Source: Mesorhizobium sp. NBSH29 (lineage in GTDB: Bacteria; Pseudomonadota; Alphaproteobacteria; Rhizobiales; Rhizobiaceae). Taken from it: DNA of 64,000 bases. The stretch lies in contig NZ_CP045492.1 in NCBI RefSeq assembly GCF_015500055.1, positions 1,622,501-1,686,500 on the forward strand. Reading direction: 5' to 3'. This document shows positions 36,888-46,411 of this stretch, piece after piece. Made by a program: the position numbers and the translations under genes. The notes below the pieces were generated by a model. That model was not told the DNA's origin. It saw nothing but the letters and a program-made list of their open reading frames with translations, and made no database searches. Each line of letters begins with the position of its first letter. Position 1 is the first letter of the stretch.

Positions 36888-37553
36888 ATGGTGGGCCTCG
36901 ATCGTATCGCTCCGCTCTTTGCGCTGGTCGGCATTGTGCTTCTGTCAGCGGCGATTGTAGCGACTGGCCAACATTTGGCGCAGTTGGAAAGCATTACACC
37001 TGCAGTCGAGGATATCGACATCGATACCATGGACGCGATTGATGGTGATGCATCGACACAAGGCGTGCCCGATCCGATGACGAGCGGTGGAACCTATCAG
37101 CGGCTTGAGGCGCGTGCGCCGCTCAGCGAATTGTCGGTGCCGGAACCCCAGCGTCCCAAACGCCCCGCGCCGGCGCGCCTGACGCCGCTCTACCAGCCCG
37201 TCGCGCATGCATCTGGCAGCTTCGAAGCCATGGGCTACCGGATCACGCTGGCCGGAACCGAAATGGTGCAGGGCGACGAAAACTGCAGTTATGGCGGCTC
37301 GCAATGGCCCTGCGGCGCCAGAGCCCGCGCTGCCTTCCGCGCTTTTCTGCGTGGCCGTGCCGTAACCTGCCCTGTACCGCCGGTACCGGGTGCGGAGGAA
37401 TTGTCGGTCGACTGCCGCGTCGGCCACGCCAATGTCGGGGAATGGCTGGTAGAAAACGGCTGGGTTCGTGCCGCCGCAACTGGTCCCTATGCCGCCCTCG
37501 GCGAACGCGCCAAGGCCTCCCGCAAAGGCATTTTCGGTCCGCCCCCGCGATGA
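36888..37553 (+). CDS. Membrane-anchored nuclease-fold (SNase-like) protein with degenerate active site
   Basis: 221 aa. One N-terminal membrane helix (about 5-27; APLFALVGIVLLSAAIVATG), an acidic/proline-rich linker (30-105), and a C-terminal staphylococcal-nuclease-like domain. The latter is recognised by GGSQWPCGARARAAFRAFL, VTCPV, DCRVGHANVGEWLVENGWVRA and the AKASRKGIFG ending. The usual DGDT and GIDAPE motifs near the start of the fold are replaced by MGYRITLAGTEMVQGDE, so catalysis is doubtful. It starts just after the S24 regulator stop and is likely co-expressed with it. Confidence 0.8.
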   Translation: MVGLDRIAPLFALVGIVLLSAAIVATGQHLAQLESITPAVEDIDIDTMDAIDGDASTQGVPDPMTSGGTYQRLEARAPLSELSVPEPQRPKRPAPARLTPLYQPVAHASGSFEAMGYRITLAGTEMVQGDENCSYGGSQWPCGARARAAFRAFLRGRAVTCPVPPVPGAEELSVDCRVGHANVGEWLVENGWVRAAATGPYAALGERAKASRKGIFGPPPR

Positions 37554-37558
37554 GGGAT

Positions 37559-37915
37559 TTAATCCCGGCAGGCAAACGGCAAAAACGTGCTCGCTGTGCC
37601 GGCATTCATCGCGGCAATTGAAAGCTGGTTGGCAAGCTCCATTTCGCGGTCCGTGCTCGGGCACACATCGGCCCGCGCAATGCAGCCGGTGGCCATGAAC
37701 CGGTCATGGCTGGCCAGAAAATCAGCCGTCAGACCCTGCTGTCCGTCCCTTGCCATGAGTTCATCCCACGCAGCCCGGTAGCGTTGGCACTTCTCGGCGG
37801 CCCAGGCCTTGTCGTGGATAATGGGTAGATCCTGAGCTCCGGCGGTGCCTGCGAACGCCATTGCAAGGGTGCATGCCAAGGAGAGTGTCTTGATCTGCGA
37901 CACGCTCATTCTCAC
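37559..37915 (-). CDS. Small secreted hypothetical protein
   Basis: 118 aa with a Sec signal peptide (about 1-27; [18 protein letters not shown]). The mature part holds four cysteines ([22 protein letters not shown]), consistent with two disulfides in the periplasm. I do not recognise a family. Its start overlaps the end of lysS by four bases, so it is probably translated from the same message, although no functional link is visible. Confidence 0.75.
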   Translation of the reverse strand: MRMSVSQIKTLSLACTLAMAFAGTAGAQDLPIIHDKAWAAEKCQRYRAAWDELMARDGQQGLTADFLASHDRFMATGCIARADVCPSTDREMELANQLSIAAMNAGTASTFLPFACRD

Positions 37916-39567
37916 GCCAGTTCGCCGGCCAGAGCCTTGGCGATCAGCGCCCGCGTTTCGGGAATACCGAACAGTCCCGCAAACGAGCCAAAACGCGGTC
38001 CGCGCTCCTGACCGATCAGCACCTGATAGATCATCTGGAAGAAGGCTCCGGAAACGCCGGGCCCACCTTCCGGGCTTTTCTTGGTCTGATCCTGATAACG
38101 CTCGATCTGGCGGGCGACGTTCAAGCTGGCATTCTGGATTGCTTCACTATCGGCACCGGGTGCAAGCGTGCCAAGCTTGTCCGACAAGGCCTGCAACGCC
38201 TGCCGCTCGACATCGTCGGGCGCGCGAAAAACCTTTGTAGGCTTCACGAAATCGTCGAAATAGCGGATCGCATAACCGACCAGTCCGTCGAGCTCCGGAT
38301 GCGACTGGGCTGTGACGCCTGACGCATGGCGCGAGATAAAGCCCCACAGAACATCCTTGTTCTGCGCGTTCGAGGCGCTGACGAGATTGAGCAGAAGCGC
38401 AAAGGAGACCGGCATGTCGACGACGGGCGGATTGCCATCATGCATGTGCCAGACAGGATTGCCGAGCCGCTCCTTCCATTCCTGACGCGGATAAGCGGAG
38501 AGGAATGAGTAATACTCATCCACAGCCTTTGGAATGACATCGAAAAAGAGCTTCTTGGCCTGCCGCGGTCGCTGAAACATATAGAGCCCCAGGCTCTCTG
38601 TCGGCGCATAGGTCAGCCATTCGTCGATAGACAGGCCATTGCCCTTCGACTTTGAAATCTTCTGGCCTTTGTCGTCGAGGAACAGCTCATAGACAAAGTG
38701 TTCGGGCGCATGCCCGCCCAGAATGGTGCAGATACGGTCATAGATCACCGCATTGGTCTGGTGGTCCTTACCGAACATTTCGAAGTCAACGCCAAGCGCT
38801 GCCCACCGCATGCCAAAATCCGGCTTCCATTGCAGCTTTACCCGCCCGCCGGTCACGGACAAGGTGGTCTCCTCGCCGTCCTCATCGTCGAACGTTATGG
38901 TGCCAGCCTTCGCGTCGACGGCCTTCATAGGCACGTAAAGCACGCGGCCGGATTTTGGCGAGATCGGCAAAAAGGGGCTGTAAGTTGCCTGCCGCTCGGG
39001 CCCGAGCGTCGGTAGCATCACCGCCATGATCTGATCGTAGCATTCGACTGCGCGCAACAGCACGGCGTCAAAGCGCCCAGACTTGTAATACTCGGTTGCG
39101 CTGGCAAACTCATAGTCGAATCCAAACGTATCGAGGAAGCGGCACAGCATCGCGTTGTTGTGGTCGCCAAAGCTCTTGGAATCGCCACCAAATGGGTTGG
39201 GAACGACCGTCAGCGGCATGTGCAAATAGGGCTCCAGCGCTTTCTGGTCCGGCACATTCTCGGGGATCTTGCGCATCCCGTCCATGTCGTCGGAAAAGCA
39301 CAAGAGTCGGGTCTTGACCTTGTCTTGTGTCAGCACGCGGAAAGCATGCAACACCATGGTGGTGCGTGCCACTTCACCAAACGTGCCGATATGCGGCAGG
39401 CCAGACGGGCCATAGCCGGTTTCGAACAGAACGGTTTCGGGGTAATTTTTGCCCTTATAGCGCGCAACGATCTTTTTGGCTTCCTCGAACGGCCAGGCCC
39501 GGCTCTCTTCGGCCGCAGCCAGAACTTCGGGGGAGAGATCGATCATGTTGCTGCTTGCGTCTGCCAT
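37912..39567 (-). CDS. lysS: Lysyl-tRNA synthetase, class I
   Basis: 551 aa. This is the archaeal-type class I LysRS, kept in alphaproteobacteria in place of the class II enzyme. The class I HIGH motif is PHIG (58-61, in [16 protein letters not shown]) and the KMSKS motif is KISKSKGNG at about 305. It charges tRNA-Lys in the cytoplasm. An AGGAA site supports the start. The start is divergent from the TerB-like gene 145 bases away. Confidence 0.96.
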   Translation of the reverse strand: MADASSNMIDLSPEVLAAAEESRAWPFEEAKKIVARYKGKNYPETVLFETGYGPSGLPHIGTFGEVARTTMVLHAFRVLTQDKVKTRLLCFSDDMDGMRKIPENVPDQKALEPYLHMPLTVVPNPFGGDSKSFGDHNNAMLCRFLDTFGFDYEFASATEYYKSGRFDAVLLRAVECYDQIMAVMLPTLGPERQATYSPFLPISPKSGRVLYVPMKAVDAKAGTITFDDEDGEETTLSVTGGRVKLQWKPDFGMRWAALGVDFEMFGKDHQTNAVIYDRICTILGGHAPEHFVYELFLDDKGQKISKSKGNGLSIDEWLTYAPTESLGLYMFQRPRQAKKLFFDVIPKAVDEYYSFLSAYPRQEWKERLGNPVWHMHDGNPPVVDMPVSFALLLNLVSASNAQNKDVLWGFISRHASGVTAQSHPELDGLVGYAIRYFDDFVKPTKVFRAPDDVERQALQALSDKLGTLAPGADSEAIQNASLNVARQIERYQDQTKKSPEGGPGVSGAFFQMIYQVLIGQERGPRFGSFAGLFGIPETRALIAKALAGELA

Positions 39568-39712
39568 GGCATGCTATTCCTGTATTCCGCCCCGGCTCGG
39601 GGAGGGCGCGCCTGCTTTAGGCGTCGATGCCGAAAGCGTCAACGATTTGGCCCTGTTTTTCCTTGCGGGGGCCGGGTGCCGTCCTTACCTTGAGCGTGAC
39701 TCGGAGGATGAC

Positions 39713-40126
39713 ATGACGCGCGCGCCAACCACGCATGAAGCCCTGATCCATCTGATGGTCGTAACATCCGCTGCCGACCGCGACATGGCTGATGATGAGC
39801 TGGCACGTATCGGCCATGTGATCCGTACCTGGCCCGTGTTCATCGATTTCGACGTCAATCAACTGATCCCTGTCGCGCAGACCTGCCAGCGGTTCCTAGC
39901 GGAAAGCGGTCTGGAAGGCATGCTGGAATGGTCGAAGCCGTCGATCCCCAGGCATCTTTGTGACACCGCCTATGCTGCCGCCGTCGAGGTCGCCAATGTC
40001 GATCTTGAAATGAGGCTGGAAGAGCTGCGCCTGCTGGAGAGGCTGCGCGAGCATCTGGCTATCGACGGACACCTCGCTGACGCAATCGAGCGCACGACGA
40101 AGGCACGCCACCGGATGCTGAGCTGA
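39713..40126 (+). CDS. TerB-like helical protein
   Basis: 137 aa, all-helical, matching the tellurite-resistance TerB family fold (EALIHLMVVTSAADRDMADDELARIGHVI near the start, with acidic residues of the metal-binding type, and LLERLREHLAIDGHLADAIERTTKARH near the end). No other ter genes are nearby, so a tellurite role is not implied; stand-alone TerB domains act in diverse stress or membrane contexts. A GGAGG site fixes the start. The hydroxylase gene starts four bases after its stop. Confidence 0.78.
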   Translation: MTRAPTTHEALIHLMVVTSAADRDMADDELARIGHVIRTWPVFIDFDVNQLIPVAQTCQRFLAESGLEGMLEWSKPSIPRHLCDTAYAAAVEVANVDLEMRLEELRLLERLREHLAIDGHLADAIERTTKARHRMLS

Positions 40127-40130
40127 AGCC

Positions 40131-40940
40131 ATGGATAGTGCCTTTTCCGAACCAGTCATTCGCATCGCGGTGTTCCTTCTGATTTTCGGATCGCTGGCTG
40201 TCTTCGAACTTTGGTCGCCGCGCCTTGACCGCGAAGAGATGCGCGGCGCTTTGAAATCCCGCCGCTGGATAGCCAATGTGTCCCTATTGCTGGTCTCGTC
40301 AGCAATGATGCGCATTGTCTTCCCAGCAGCCGCTGTCGGAGCCGCAGCCTGGGCACAGGCTAGAGGCTATGGCCTGCTTCCGATGCTGGGCGGACATGGT
40401 CTCGTAACCGGCATATTGGCTTTCGTGCTCCTCGACTTCTCCATCTGGCTCGAGCATCTGGCCAGCCACAAATTGCCATGGCTCTGGCGGCTGCACCGTG
40501 TCCACCATGCCGATACGGGTTTTGATGTCACAACCGGCCTGAGGTTTCATCCGCTGGAAATCCTGCTCTCGATGCTCTGGAAGACGGCAATCATCGTCAT
40601 CCTTGGAGCTCCGGTCCTGGCCGTTTTGATATTCGAGATCGTGCTGAACTCGACGTCGATGTTCAACCACTCCAACCTGAAACTCGGTCTTGGCCTCGAC
40701 CGCTGGCTGCGTCGCGTGCTGGTCACGCCGGATATGCACCGGGTCCACCACTCCACCATCCGCCGCGAGACCGATTCCAATTACGGTTTTAATTTTCCAT
40801 TTTGGGACAGGATGTTCGGCACCTATCGCGCTCAGCCGGAACGCGGTCACGAAGGCATCGACATTGGCCTCTCGGCCTATCGCGGCGACAAACCGTCAAG
40901 TCTTGTCTGGGCTATGGTTCTGCCGTTCAGAAAAAACTGA
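40131..40940 (+). CDS. Sterol desaturase/fatty-acid hydroxylase superfamily protein
   Basis: 269 aa, four or more membrane helices. The di-iron histidine clusters of the superfamily are all present: H109xxxH113, H122xxH125H126 (HRVHH), H180 (FNHSN) and H203xxH206H207 (HRVHH). Members hydroxylate or desaturate lipids using O2. The lipid substrate is unknown. It follows the TerB-like gene closely and ends in a 14-base tail-to-tail overlap with the minus-strand binding-protein gene. Confidence 0.9.
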   Translation: MDSAFSEPVIRIAVFLLIFGSLAVFELWSPRLDREEMRGALKSRRWIANVSLLLVSSAMMRIVFPAAAVGAAAWAQARGYGLLPMLGGHGLVTGILAFVLLDFSIWLEHLASHKLPWLWRLHRVHHADTGFDVTTGLRFHPLEILLSMLWKTAIIVILGAPVLAVLIFEIVLNSTSMFNHSNLKLGLGLDRWLRRVLVTPDMHRVHHSTIRRETDSNYGFNFPFWDRMFGTYRAQPERGHEGIDIGLSAYRGDKPSSLVWAMVLPFRKN

Positions 40941-41811
40941 TCGGGAAGTAGCGCAGATAAATCTCTGCGAAAATGCCCTTGGCGCTGATCTGCTGGAGTG
41001 CGTGGTCAAAGGCGCGGGTGAGCGACGGGTCGTCTTTCGCTGTGGCGATTGCCAGGCCCCCACCCAGATGCTCCGGCGCGATGTAAGGCCCGCCGGCAAA
41101 ACGGCAGCATTGGCCTGCATCAGGACCGGCAAGCCAGAATGAAAGCTGCATCCCGTCACCAAATACCGCATCGAGCGTGCCTGCTTTCAGCGCTTTAAAC
41201 ATGCTCTCTGCGCTCTCATAGGCGACGGTCTTTGCCTCTGGAAAATAGGCGCGCAGCATTGTCTCATGGGCAGTGCCCTGTTTCACGCCAACGCGTCGCC
41301 CAGCGATGGAGCGGTCAAACGGCTCCGACAATGCAGACGCTTCGAGTGTCACGAAGCGTGCCGGAAAGACCAGGTAGGAGCGCGAAAAATCAAACTTGGC
41401 GCGGCTGTCGCTGGTCACGGACAGTCCTGCCAGAATTGCCTCCCCCTGACCTTGCTTCAGCGTAGCTTCCAGCTCTGCAAAGGGCATTGCCTGGATCTGG
41501 CATTTTTCCGTGACGCCCAGCTCAGCGCAGATGGCCCGAGCAAGGTCGACATGAAACCCGCTCAATCGGCCCGAACTGTCTAGATAATTGAACGGCGCAA
41601 AATCTGTAGTGGTAAGAAACAGCAGGCGCGTCAGCTTACTAAGATCAGGTTTCTGAAGTCGTTCTTTTGCGTCCCAAAGAATCGGGATGCCGGGAGAATT
41701 TGCCATAGCCACACCGGCAGACGAACCAATGATAAATAGTGCTGCAAGCCAGGACGTAATCGTCCGTAATCTGTGTTTAGCTCCAGTAAAGGCACCATGC
41801 TGTCTTGGCAT
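40927..41811 (-). CDS. Family 3 extracellular solute-binding protein (orphan)
   Basis: 294 aa. A long signal region (about 1-38; WLAALFIIGSSAGVAMA) is followed by a bilobed SBP_bac_3 domain (TTDFAPFNYLDSSGRLSGFHVDLARAICAELG, then AGRRVGVKQGTAHETMLRAYF). It would bind an amino acid or similar small molecule in the periplasm. No permease or ATPase gene lies next to it. It could serve a distant ABC transporter or act as a sensor. Its last 14 bases overlap the hydroxylase gene. Confidence 0.88.
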   Translation of the reverse strand: MPRQHGAFTGAKHRLRTITSWLAALFIIGSSAGVAMANSPGIPILWDAKERLQKPDLSKLTRLLFLTTTDFAPFNYLDSSGRLSGFHVDLARAICAELGVTEKCQIQAMPFAELEATLKQGQGEAILAGLSVTSDSRAKFDFSRSYLVFPARFVTLEASALSEPFDRSIAGRRVGVKQGTAHETMLRAYFPEAKTVAYESAESMFKALKAGTLDAVFGDGMQLSFWLAGPDAGQCCRFAGGPYIAPEHLGGGLAIATAKDDPSLTRAFDHALQQISAKGIFAEIYLRYFPISFF

Positions 41812-42048
41812 AATTGCTCACAAAAAACGTAGGATTCTCAATAACATCTAACCAATTGACAACACGACAAGTTCAGTTAACACTAACTCAGGGGTGTATA
41901 ATATAACAACAAATACCCATAGTAGAGATTGCTTATACATGGCGTGCTAATTGTTCGCCGCGTTCGCAATTTTGTGCGTTGTGCGGAGCGATATGAAATC
42001 TAAGGCGAATATGCAACTTTTTCGATAGTGGTTCCAGGGGTTCTTGGT
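41812..42048. promoter_or_regulatory. AT-rich divergent promoter region with a dyad
   Basis: This 237-base gap between the binding protein and the glycosyltransferase is visibly AT-rich against its neighbours. It contains the inverted repeat AGTTA-ACAC-TAACT (41875-41888) followed eight bases later by TATAAT, which could be a -10 box for the plus-strand gene. No gene is seen in it. The contrast in base composition may point to a regulated or transferred segment. Confidence 0.5.
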
Positions 42049-43998
42049 GTGGTGGAACGTATTGATGAATTGAGAGGCCCTCCCCGGAGACCCGCATTTG
42101 ATGCAAATGCCGGGCTCTTCGATACGCCAGACCCCTATGCGGAGGTTTTCCGGTTTCCCGAATTGGATGGGTGGATTGGGATATTAGAGAGACTGTCCGT
42201 TCCTCAATCAACGCGCATGCATATCGCAGCCCGTGCGCGCATGAACGGGGTTCCTTTTCTTAAGGAATTTCAGGCGACCGCGGCAGTGCCCGAGAAAGCA
42301 CTTTACCGTTCCATTGCGGACGATCTCGGGGTCGATTTTCTCGATAGCATTGATCCGTCGAAGCTGATGGTGCGCGACGCAGACCTGGTCGGCTTGCTGT
42401 CTCGCCGGCCCGGCGCAGTGCCCATTGGGTTGCGCGACAAGGCACATTTGAATGTTATCGCCGCAACCGACGGTCTCGACATACCAAAACTCAGGCGGCA
42501 ATTGGCAAAGGCTCCGCACTTGAAAGAGCGCCTGCGTATGGCTGCGCCTTCGACGATGCGTTCCGCGCTGTTCGAGCGAGCGGCGGAAATGCTTGCATTC
42601 CGCGCCACGGGCTATCTTTGGGAGTGGGGCTCTGAGTATTCGGCGCGTCTCGTGCTCAATGCATGGCAGTCATTTTTCTTTGGCGTCGCGACGGTCTCCT
42701 TTGTGTTGACGCTCGTGCTGCACACGCAGACATTCCTGACGTCGCTGCATCTGCTGTCATCACTGTTCTTTCTCGCCTGTATCAGCTTGCGCCTCGCTGC
42801 CATCTCGGCTGTCGGGACTGTCGCGCCGTTCGAGGCCAAGCCGATGGCTGCCGAAGAAATGCCGGTATATACCGTCCTTGTCGCGCTCTACAAAGAAGCG
42901 GAGGTCGTACCCGAGCTTCTGGTATCGCTGGGAAAGCTCGTCTGGCCGCGTTCCAAACTGGAGATCAAGCTGGTTTGCGAAGCCGACGATCATGACACCA
43001 TTGCCGCGATCCGTGCGCAGGCTTTGCGGATGTCGGTTGAGGTGATTGCTGTCCCAAGGATTGGGCCGCGCACCAAGCCCAAAGCGCTCACCTATGCGCT
43101 TCCGACAGTAACTGGCGAATTCATTGTACTCTACGACGCCGAGGACCGGCCACATCCTTTGCAGTTGGTCGAGGCCTGGCAGAAATTTCGCGAGAGTGGA
43201 GACGATCTGGCCTGTCTTCAGGCGCCTCTTGAAGTGTCAAACGGCGCCAACAGCACCATCTCGCGTCTCTTTGCGTTCGAATATGCCACCTTGTTCCGGG
43301 GCATGTTGCCGTGGCTGGCGTCAAAGCAGATGCTTTTGCCTTTGGGCGGCACGTCAAACCATTTCCGCCGATCCATCCTCGAGCATGTGGGTGCCTGGGA
43401 CCCTTACAACGTGACTGAAGACGCAGACCTGGCCGTGCGGTTTGCCCGTCTGGGCTATCGTACCGAAACCATCACTATGCCCACCTATGAAGACGGACCC
43501 GAGGATGTTGCCACATGGCTTCCCCAGCGCACGCGTTGGTTCAAGGGCTGGGCGCAAACCTGGCTGGTGCACATGCGCGAGCCGGTGCGGCTGTGGCGTG
43601 AGTTGGGAGCCGGAAGTTTCGGGATGACGCAGCTCTTATTCGCCGGTCTTCTCGCTTCGTCGCTGGTGCATCCGATGCTCATAGTCAATGCGGTCTGGCT
43701 GACTTGGGCACTGACAACCGAAAGGATAACCGGCACCGGCCAACTGATACTGCTGGGGCTTGATATTTCAAGTGTTCTTCTAGGCTATCTGTCGTTCCTG
43801 CTGCTCGGCTGGTCGACGCAGACAACCCGCGAGCGCCGGTCGTTCTGGCGCGTCCTGTTGTACACGCCACCCTATTGGCTCATGCTGTCATGGGCAGCAT
43901 GGCGCGCGCTCTGGCAATTGATCCGTGATCCTCACCGATGGGAGAAAACCCGCCATCGCGCGCACCGACGTGGCATGCCGGCACGCGCAATGGCCTGA
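42049..43998 (+). CDS. Family-2 glycosyltransferase with N-terminal MshEN-like domain
   Basis: About 649 aa from a GTG at 42049 that has AGGGG eight bases upstream (GTGs at 42028 and 42052 are alternatives). The first ~170 residues resemble the GspE/MshE N-terminal module (ALYRSIADDLGVDFLDSIDPSKL...PIGLRDKAHLNVIAATD). Two membrane helices (about 205-255) precede the GT2 domain with DAED (363-366), ED (457-458) and QRTRW (493-497), the processive-synthase type motifs. Several more helices end the protein. It probably makes or exports a cell-surface polysaccharide; the N-terminal module may be regulatory. The sugar is unknown. Confidence 0.87.
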   Translation: MVERIDELRGPPRRPAFDANAGLFDTPDPYAEVFRFPELDGWIGILERLSVPQSTRMHIAARARMNGVPFLKEFQATAAVPEKALYRSIADDLGVDFLDSIDPSKLMVRDADLVGLLSRRPGAVPIGLRDKAHLNVIAATDGLDIPKLRRQLAKAPHLKERLRMAAPSTMRSALFERAAEMLAFRATGYLWEWGSEYSARLVLNAWQSFFFGVATVSFVLTLVLHTQTFLTSLHLLSSLFFLACISLRLAAISAVGTVAPFEAKPMAAEEMPVYTVLVALYKEAEVVPELLVSLGKLVWPRSKLEIKLVCEADDHDTIAAIRAQALRMSVEVIAVPRIGPRTKPKALTYALPTVTGEFIVLYDAEDRPHPLQLVEAWQKFRESGDDLACLQAPLEVSNGANSTISRLFAFEYATLFRGMLPWLASKQMLLPLGGTSNHFRRSILEHVGAWDPYNVTEDADLAVRFARLGYRTETITMPTYEDGPEDVATWLPQRTRWFKGWAQTWLVHMREPVRLWRELGAGSFGMTQLLFAGLLASSLVHPMLIVNAVWLTWALTTERITGTGQLILLGLDISSVLLGYLSFLLLGWSTQTTRERRSFWRVLLYTPPYWLMLSWAAWRALWQLIRDPHRWEKTRHRAHRRGMPARAMA

Positions 43999-44901
43999 TT
44001 ACAGGCCCAGAAACTGCGGTCCTTCCCCGATAATCTTTGGATCAGCTGCCCCGATCAACTTGTCATCGCGGCCAGAGTAGGGAAGGTGTAACAGAATGTA
44101 GCGGATCAACTCGATGCGAGCCCGACGCTTGTCATTGGAGCGGATGATGATCCACGGTGCGTGTTCGCTATGCGTGTGCTCAAACATTTCGTCGCGGGCT
44201 TTGGTGTAGTCGTCCCATTTGTTCATTCCGGCGATATCGATGGGCGAGAATTTCCAGCTTTTCAGCTGGCTGTGGCGCCGGTCGTGGAAGCGCTTGAGCT
44301 GCATCTCCTGCCCGATATCCAGCCAGAACTTGAAGAAGTGGATGCCGTCATTAACAATGCGGCGCTCAAAGTGCTCCGCCTCCATCAGGAAGCTGGCATG
44401 TTGCTCGGGCGTGCAAAAGCCCATCACCGGCTCCACGCCAGCGCGGTTGTACCACGACCGATCGAAAGTAACGAACTCGCCAGATGTTGGAAAATGCGTC
44501 ACATAGCGCTGGAAATACCACTGCCCGCGCTCGGTTTCCGTCGGTTTGGGCAGGGCTACATTACGCGCTGTTCTGGGATTGAGATAGTCGCGCGTCGCGT
44601 TGATCGTACCCCCCTTGCCGGCAGCATCACGTCCCTCAAAAAGCGCCAGAACACGGTGCCCGCTTGTTTGCATCCAGGCCTGCATTTTCACCAGTTCAAT
44701 CTGCAGCGCTTCCAGCGTGGCCTCATAAGTCTCGCGGTTGAGCTTCTTGTTGTAGGGAAAGCCGCCTGATGGCAGGGCACCATCCTCGATCCAATCCGGC
44801 AGCTTCGGGTCCTCGACGTCAAACACGCGTTCCTTTTTCGCAGTTTGCACCCGAACCAGCGGCTCTTGTCCGCTTTTACTTGCCGCTTTCACATTTTTCA
44901 T
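43999..44901 (-). CDS. ppk2: Polyphosphate kinase 2
   Basis: 300 aa, one PPK2 domain. Walker A is [11 protein letters not shown] (89-99), Walker B is in [13 protein letters not shown], and the lid holds [23 protein letters not shown]2 moves phosphate between polyphosphate and nucleotides, mainly making GTP or ATP from the diphosphate. It is divergent from phoR, 106 bases apart, so phosphate storage and phosphate sensing are adjacent. Its end abuts the glycosyltransferase end. Confidence 0.95.
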   Translation of the reverse strand: MKNVKAASKSGQEPLVRVQTAKKERVFDVEDPKLPDWIEDGALPSGGFPYNKKLNRETYEATLEALQIELVKMQAWMQTSGHRVLALFEGRDAAGKGGTINATRDYLNPRTARNVALPKPTETERGQWYFQRYVTHFPTSGEFVTFDRSWYNRAGVEPVMGFCTPEQHASFLMEAEHFERRIVNDGIHFFKFWLDIGQEMQLKRFHDRRHSQLKSWKFSPIDIAGMNKWDDYTKARDEMFEHTHSEHAPWIIIRSNDKRRARIELIRYILLHLPYSGRDDKLIGAADPKIIGEGPQFLGL

Positions 44902-45007
44902 AATCGAACGCCTTTCCTGCAGGGGCCTTCATGCTATTGGGAGACCCTGATCCGGTCCAGCCGGATTGTTGCGACAAGGTTATCGTTCCGAAACTCAAAA
45001 GGTTGTC

Positions 45008-46291
45008 ATGGACGAGGATGCCAGGCAGGAGGAACAATCGCGGGCCGGGCGCTACCGGGCGCGCTTGTTCGGCGCGCGGTGGACACTCATCGCCGCAGCG
45101 ATTTCCGGGCTCGTTCTGCTTGGTGTTGAGCAACCATCACCCATTCTCGCAGTCATCCTGTTTGCCATAGTGGCAGCGGTGACAGCTGTGGCGCCGCGGC
45201 GCACCGCAGGTCAACGCCGCGCCGATGAGGCCGCCGCCGTAATGCCCGCTGGGGTGGATCAATTGCCGGCGGCAGATCTTGCCGCCGCTGTCCCTGATCC
45301 TCTCTTCGTATTCGACGCCAGAGGCACGGTCGTCCACGCCAACGGCGCCGCTGCCGTCTCGTTCGGCAGTGTCGCTCAGGGCATGGTGTTGCAGATGAAG
45401 TTCCGCGCGCCAGAAATGCAGGAACTGCTCCGCCGGGTTCTGGAGAACGGCATGTCAGGCGCCATCGATTATGCAGAGCGTGTCCCGGTGGAACGCGTAT
45501 TCAGGGTCGTTGCCGCCCCGCTTGGCAGCGACCGGGGTCTCTTCGTGTTGATCTTCCGCGATCAGAGCGAAGCCCGCCGCATTGACCGCATGCGAGCCGA
45601 CTTTATCGCCAATGCCAGCCACGAACTGCGAACGCCCTTGGCATCCATTTCAGGCTTCATCGAGACGCTGCGCGGCCCCGCTCGCAACGACCCGAAAGCG
45701 CGAGAAAACTTTCTCCAGATCATGCAAAACCAGACTAGCCGCATGGCCCGCCTGATCGACGATCTGCTATCCCTGTCTCGGCTGGAGATGAAGCCCTATC
45801 TCAGTCCCGGCAAAAGCGTTGACGTGAAGGACATAGTGTCAAGCGTGATCGACACGCTGACCCCCCTTGCAGCGGAGTCCGGCATTTCCATTGTCAAAAA
45901 GTTTCCAGAAATGTCGATTGCGATTCCGGGCAGCCGTGACGAACTGTTCCAAGTCTTCGAGAACCTGCTTGAAAACGCTTGTAAATATGGCCAGTCGGGG
46001 GGAGAGGTCATTGTGTCGATCGAAAGAACAGACACAGGCCATGGCCCCGAAGTCACAATCGCCTTTCGCGACTTCGGTCCGGGAATTTCCGAAGAGCATA
46101 TCCCCCGCATCACCGAACGCTTCTACCGTGTCGACATAGGCACCAGCCCCCCGCAAAAGGGCACCGGCCTCGGTCTTGCCATCGTTAAGCACATCTTGAC
46201 CCGGCACAACGGACGGCTCTCAATCCGCTCGCAGGTCGGGGAGGGGGCGGTATTTACCGCCCACCTGCCCGCGGTCGCAGCAGGCGGCTGA
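45008..46291 (+). CDS. phoR: Phosphate-regulon sensor histidine kinase PhoR
   Basis: 427 aa. Two N-terminal membrane helices (about 26-41 and 46-62) are followed by a PAS domain (95-185; VPDPLFVFDARGTVVHANGAA), a HisKA domain with the phosphorylated H205 (NASHELRTPLASISGF) and a HATPase domain (NLLENACKYG, FRDFGPGISEEHIPRI, GTGLGLAIVKHIL). PhoR senses phosphate limitation with Pst and PhoU. The start is set at 45008, after AAAGG. phoU follows with no pst genes in between, and phoB is not in the window. Confidence 0.93.
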   Translation: MDEDARQEEQSRAGRYRARLFGARWTLIAAAISGLVLLGVEQPSPILAVILFAIVAAVTAVAPRRTAGQRRADEAAAVMPAGVDQLPAADLAAAVPDPLFVFDARGTVVHANGAAAVSFGSVAQGMVLQMKFRAPEMQELLRRVLENGMSGAIDYAERVPVERVFRVVAAPLGSDRGLFVLIFRDQSEARRIDRMRADFIANASHELRTPLASISGFIETLRGPARNDPKARENFLQIMQNQTSRMARLIDDLLSLSRLEMKPYLSPGKSVDVKDIVSSVIDTLTPLAAESGISIVKKFPEMSIAIPGSRDELFQVFENLLENACKYGQSGGEVIVSIERTDTGHGPEVTIAFRDFGPGISEEHIPRITERFYRVDIGTSPPQKGTGLGLAIVKHILTRHNGRLSIRSQVGEGAVFTAHLPAVAAGG

Positions 46292-46411
46292 TCGGGATAT
46301 AAGCCGCCTTAGCATCTATCCTGTGCAATTTCTTTTTTCCGTCATCCATCTCGCGTATAGGAGAGGGGACGATGCTGGCATCTTGCCGGCACACAGCCAA
46401 GTTTCGAAAAA

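Noticed and set aside
46292-46411. Pho box between phoR and phoU
   Set aside because: Only weak, gapped similarity to the CTGTCAT direct repeats was found.
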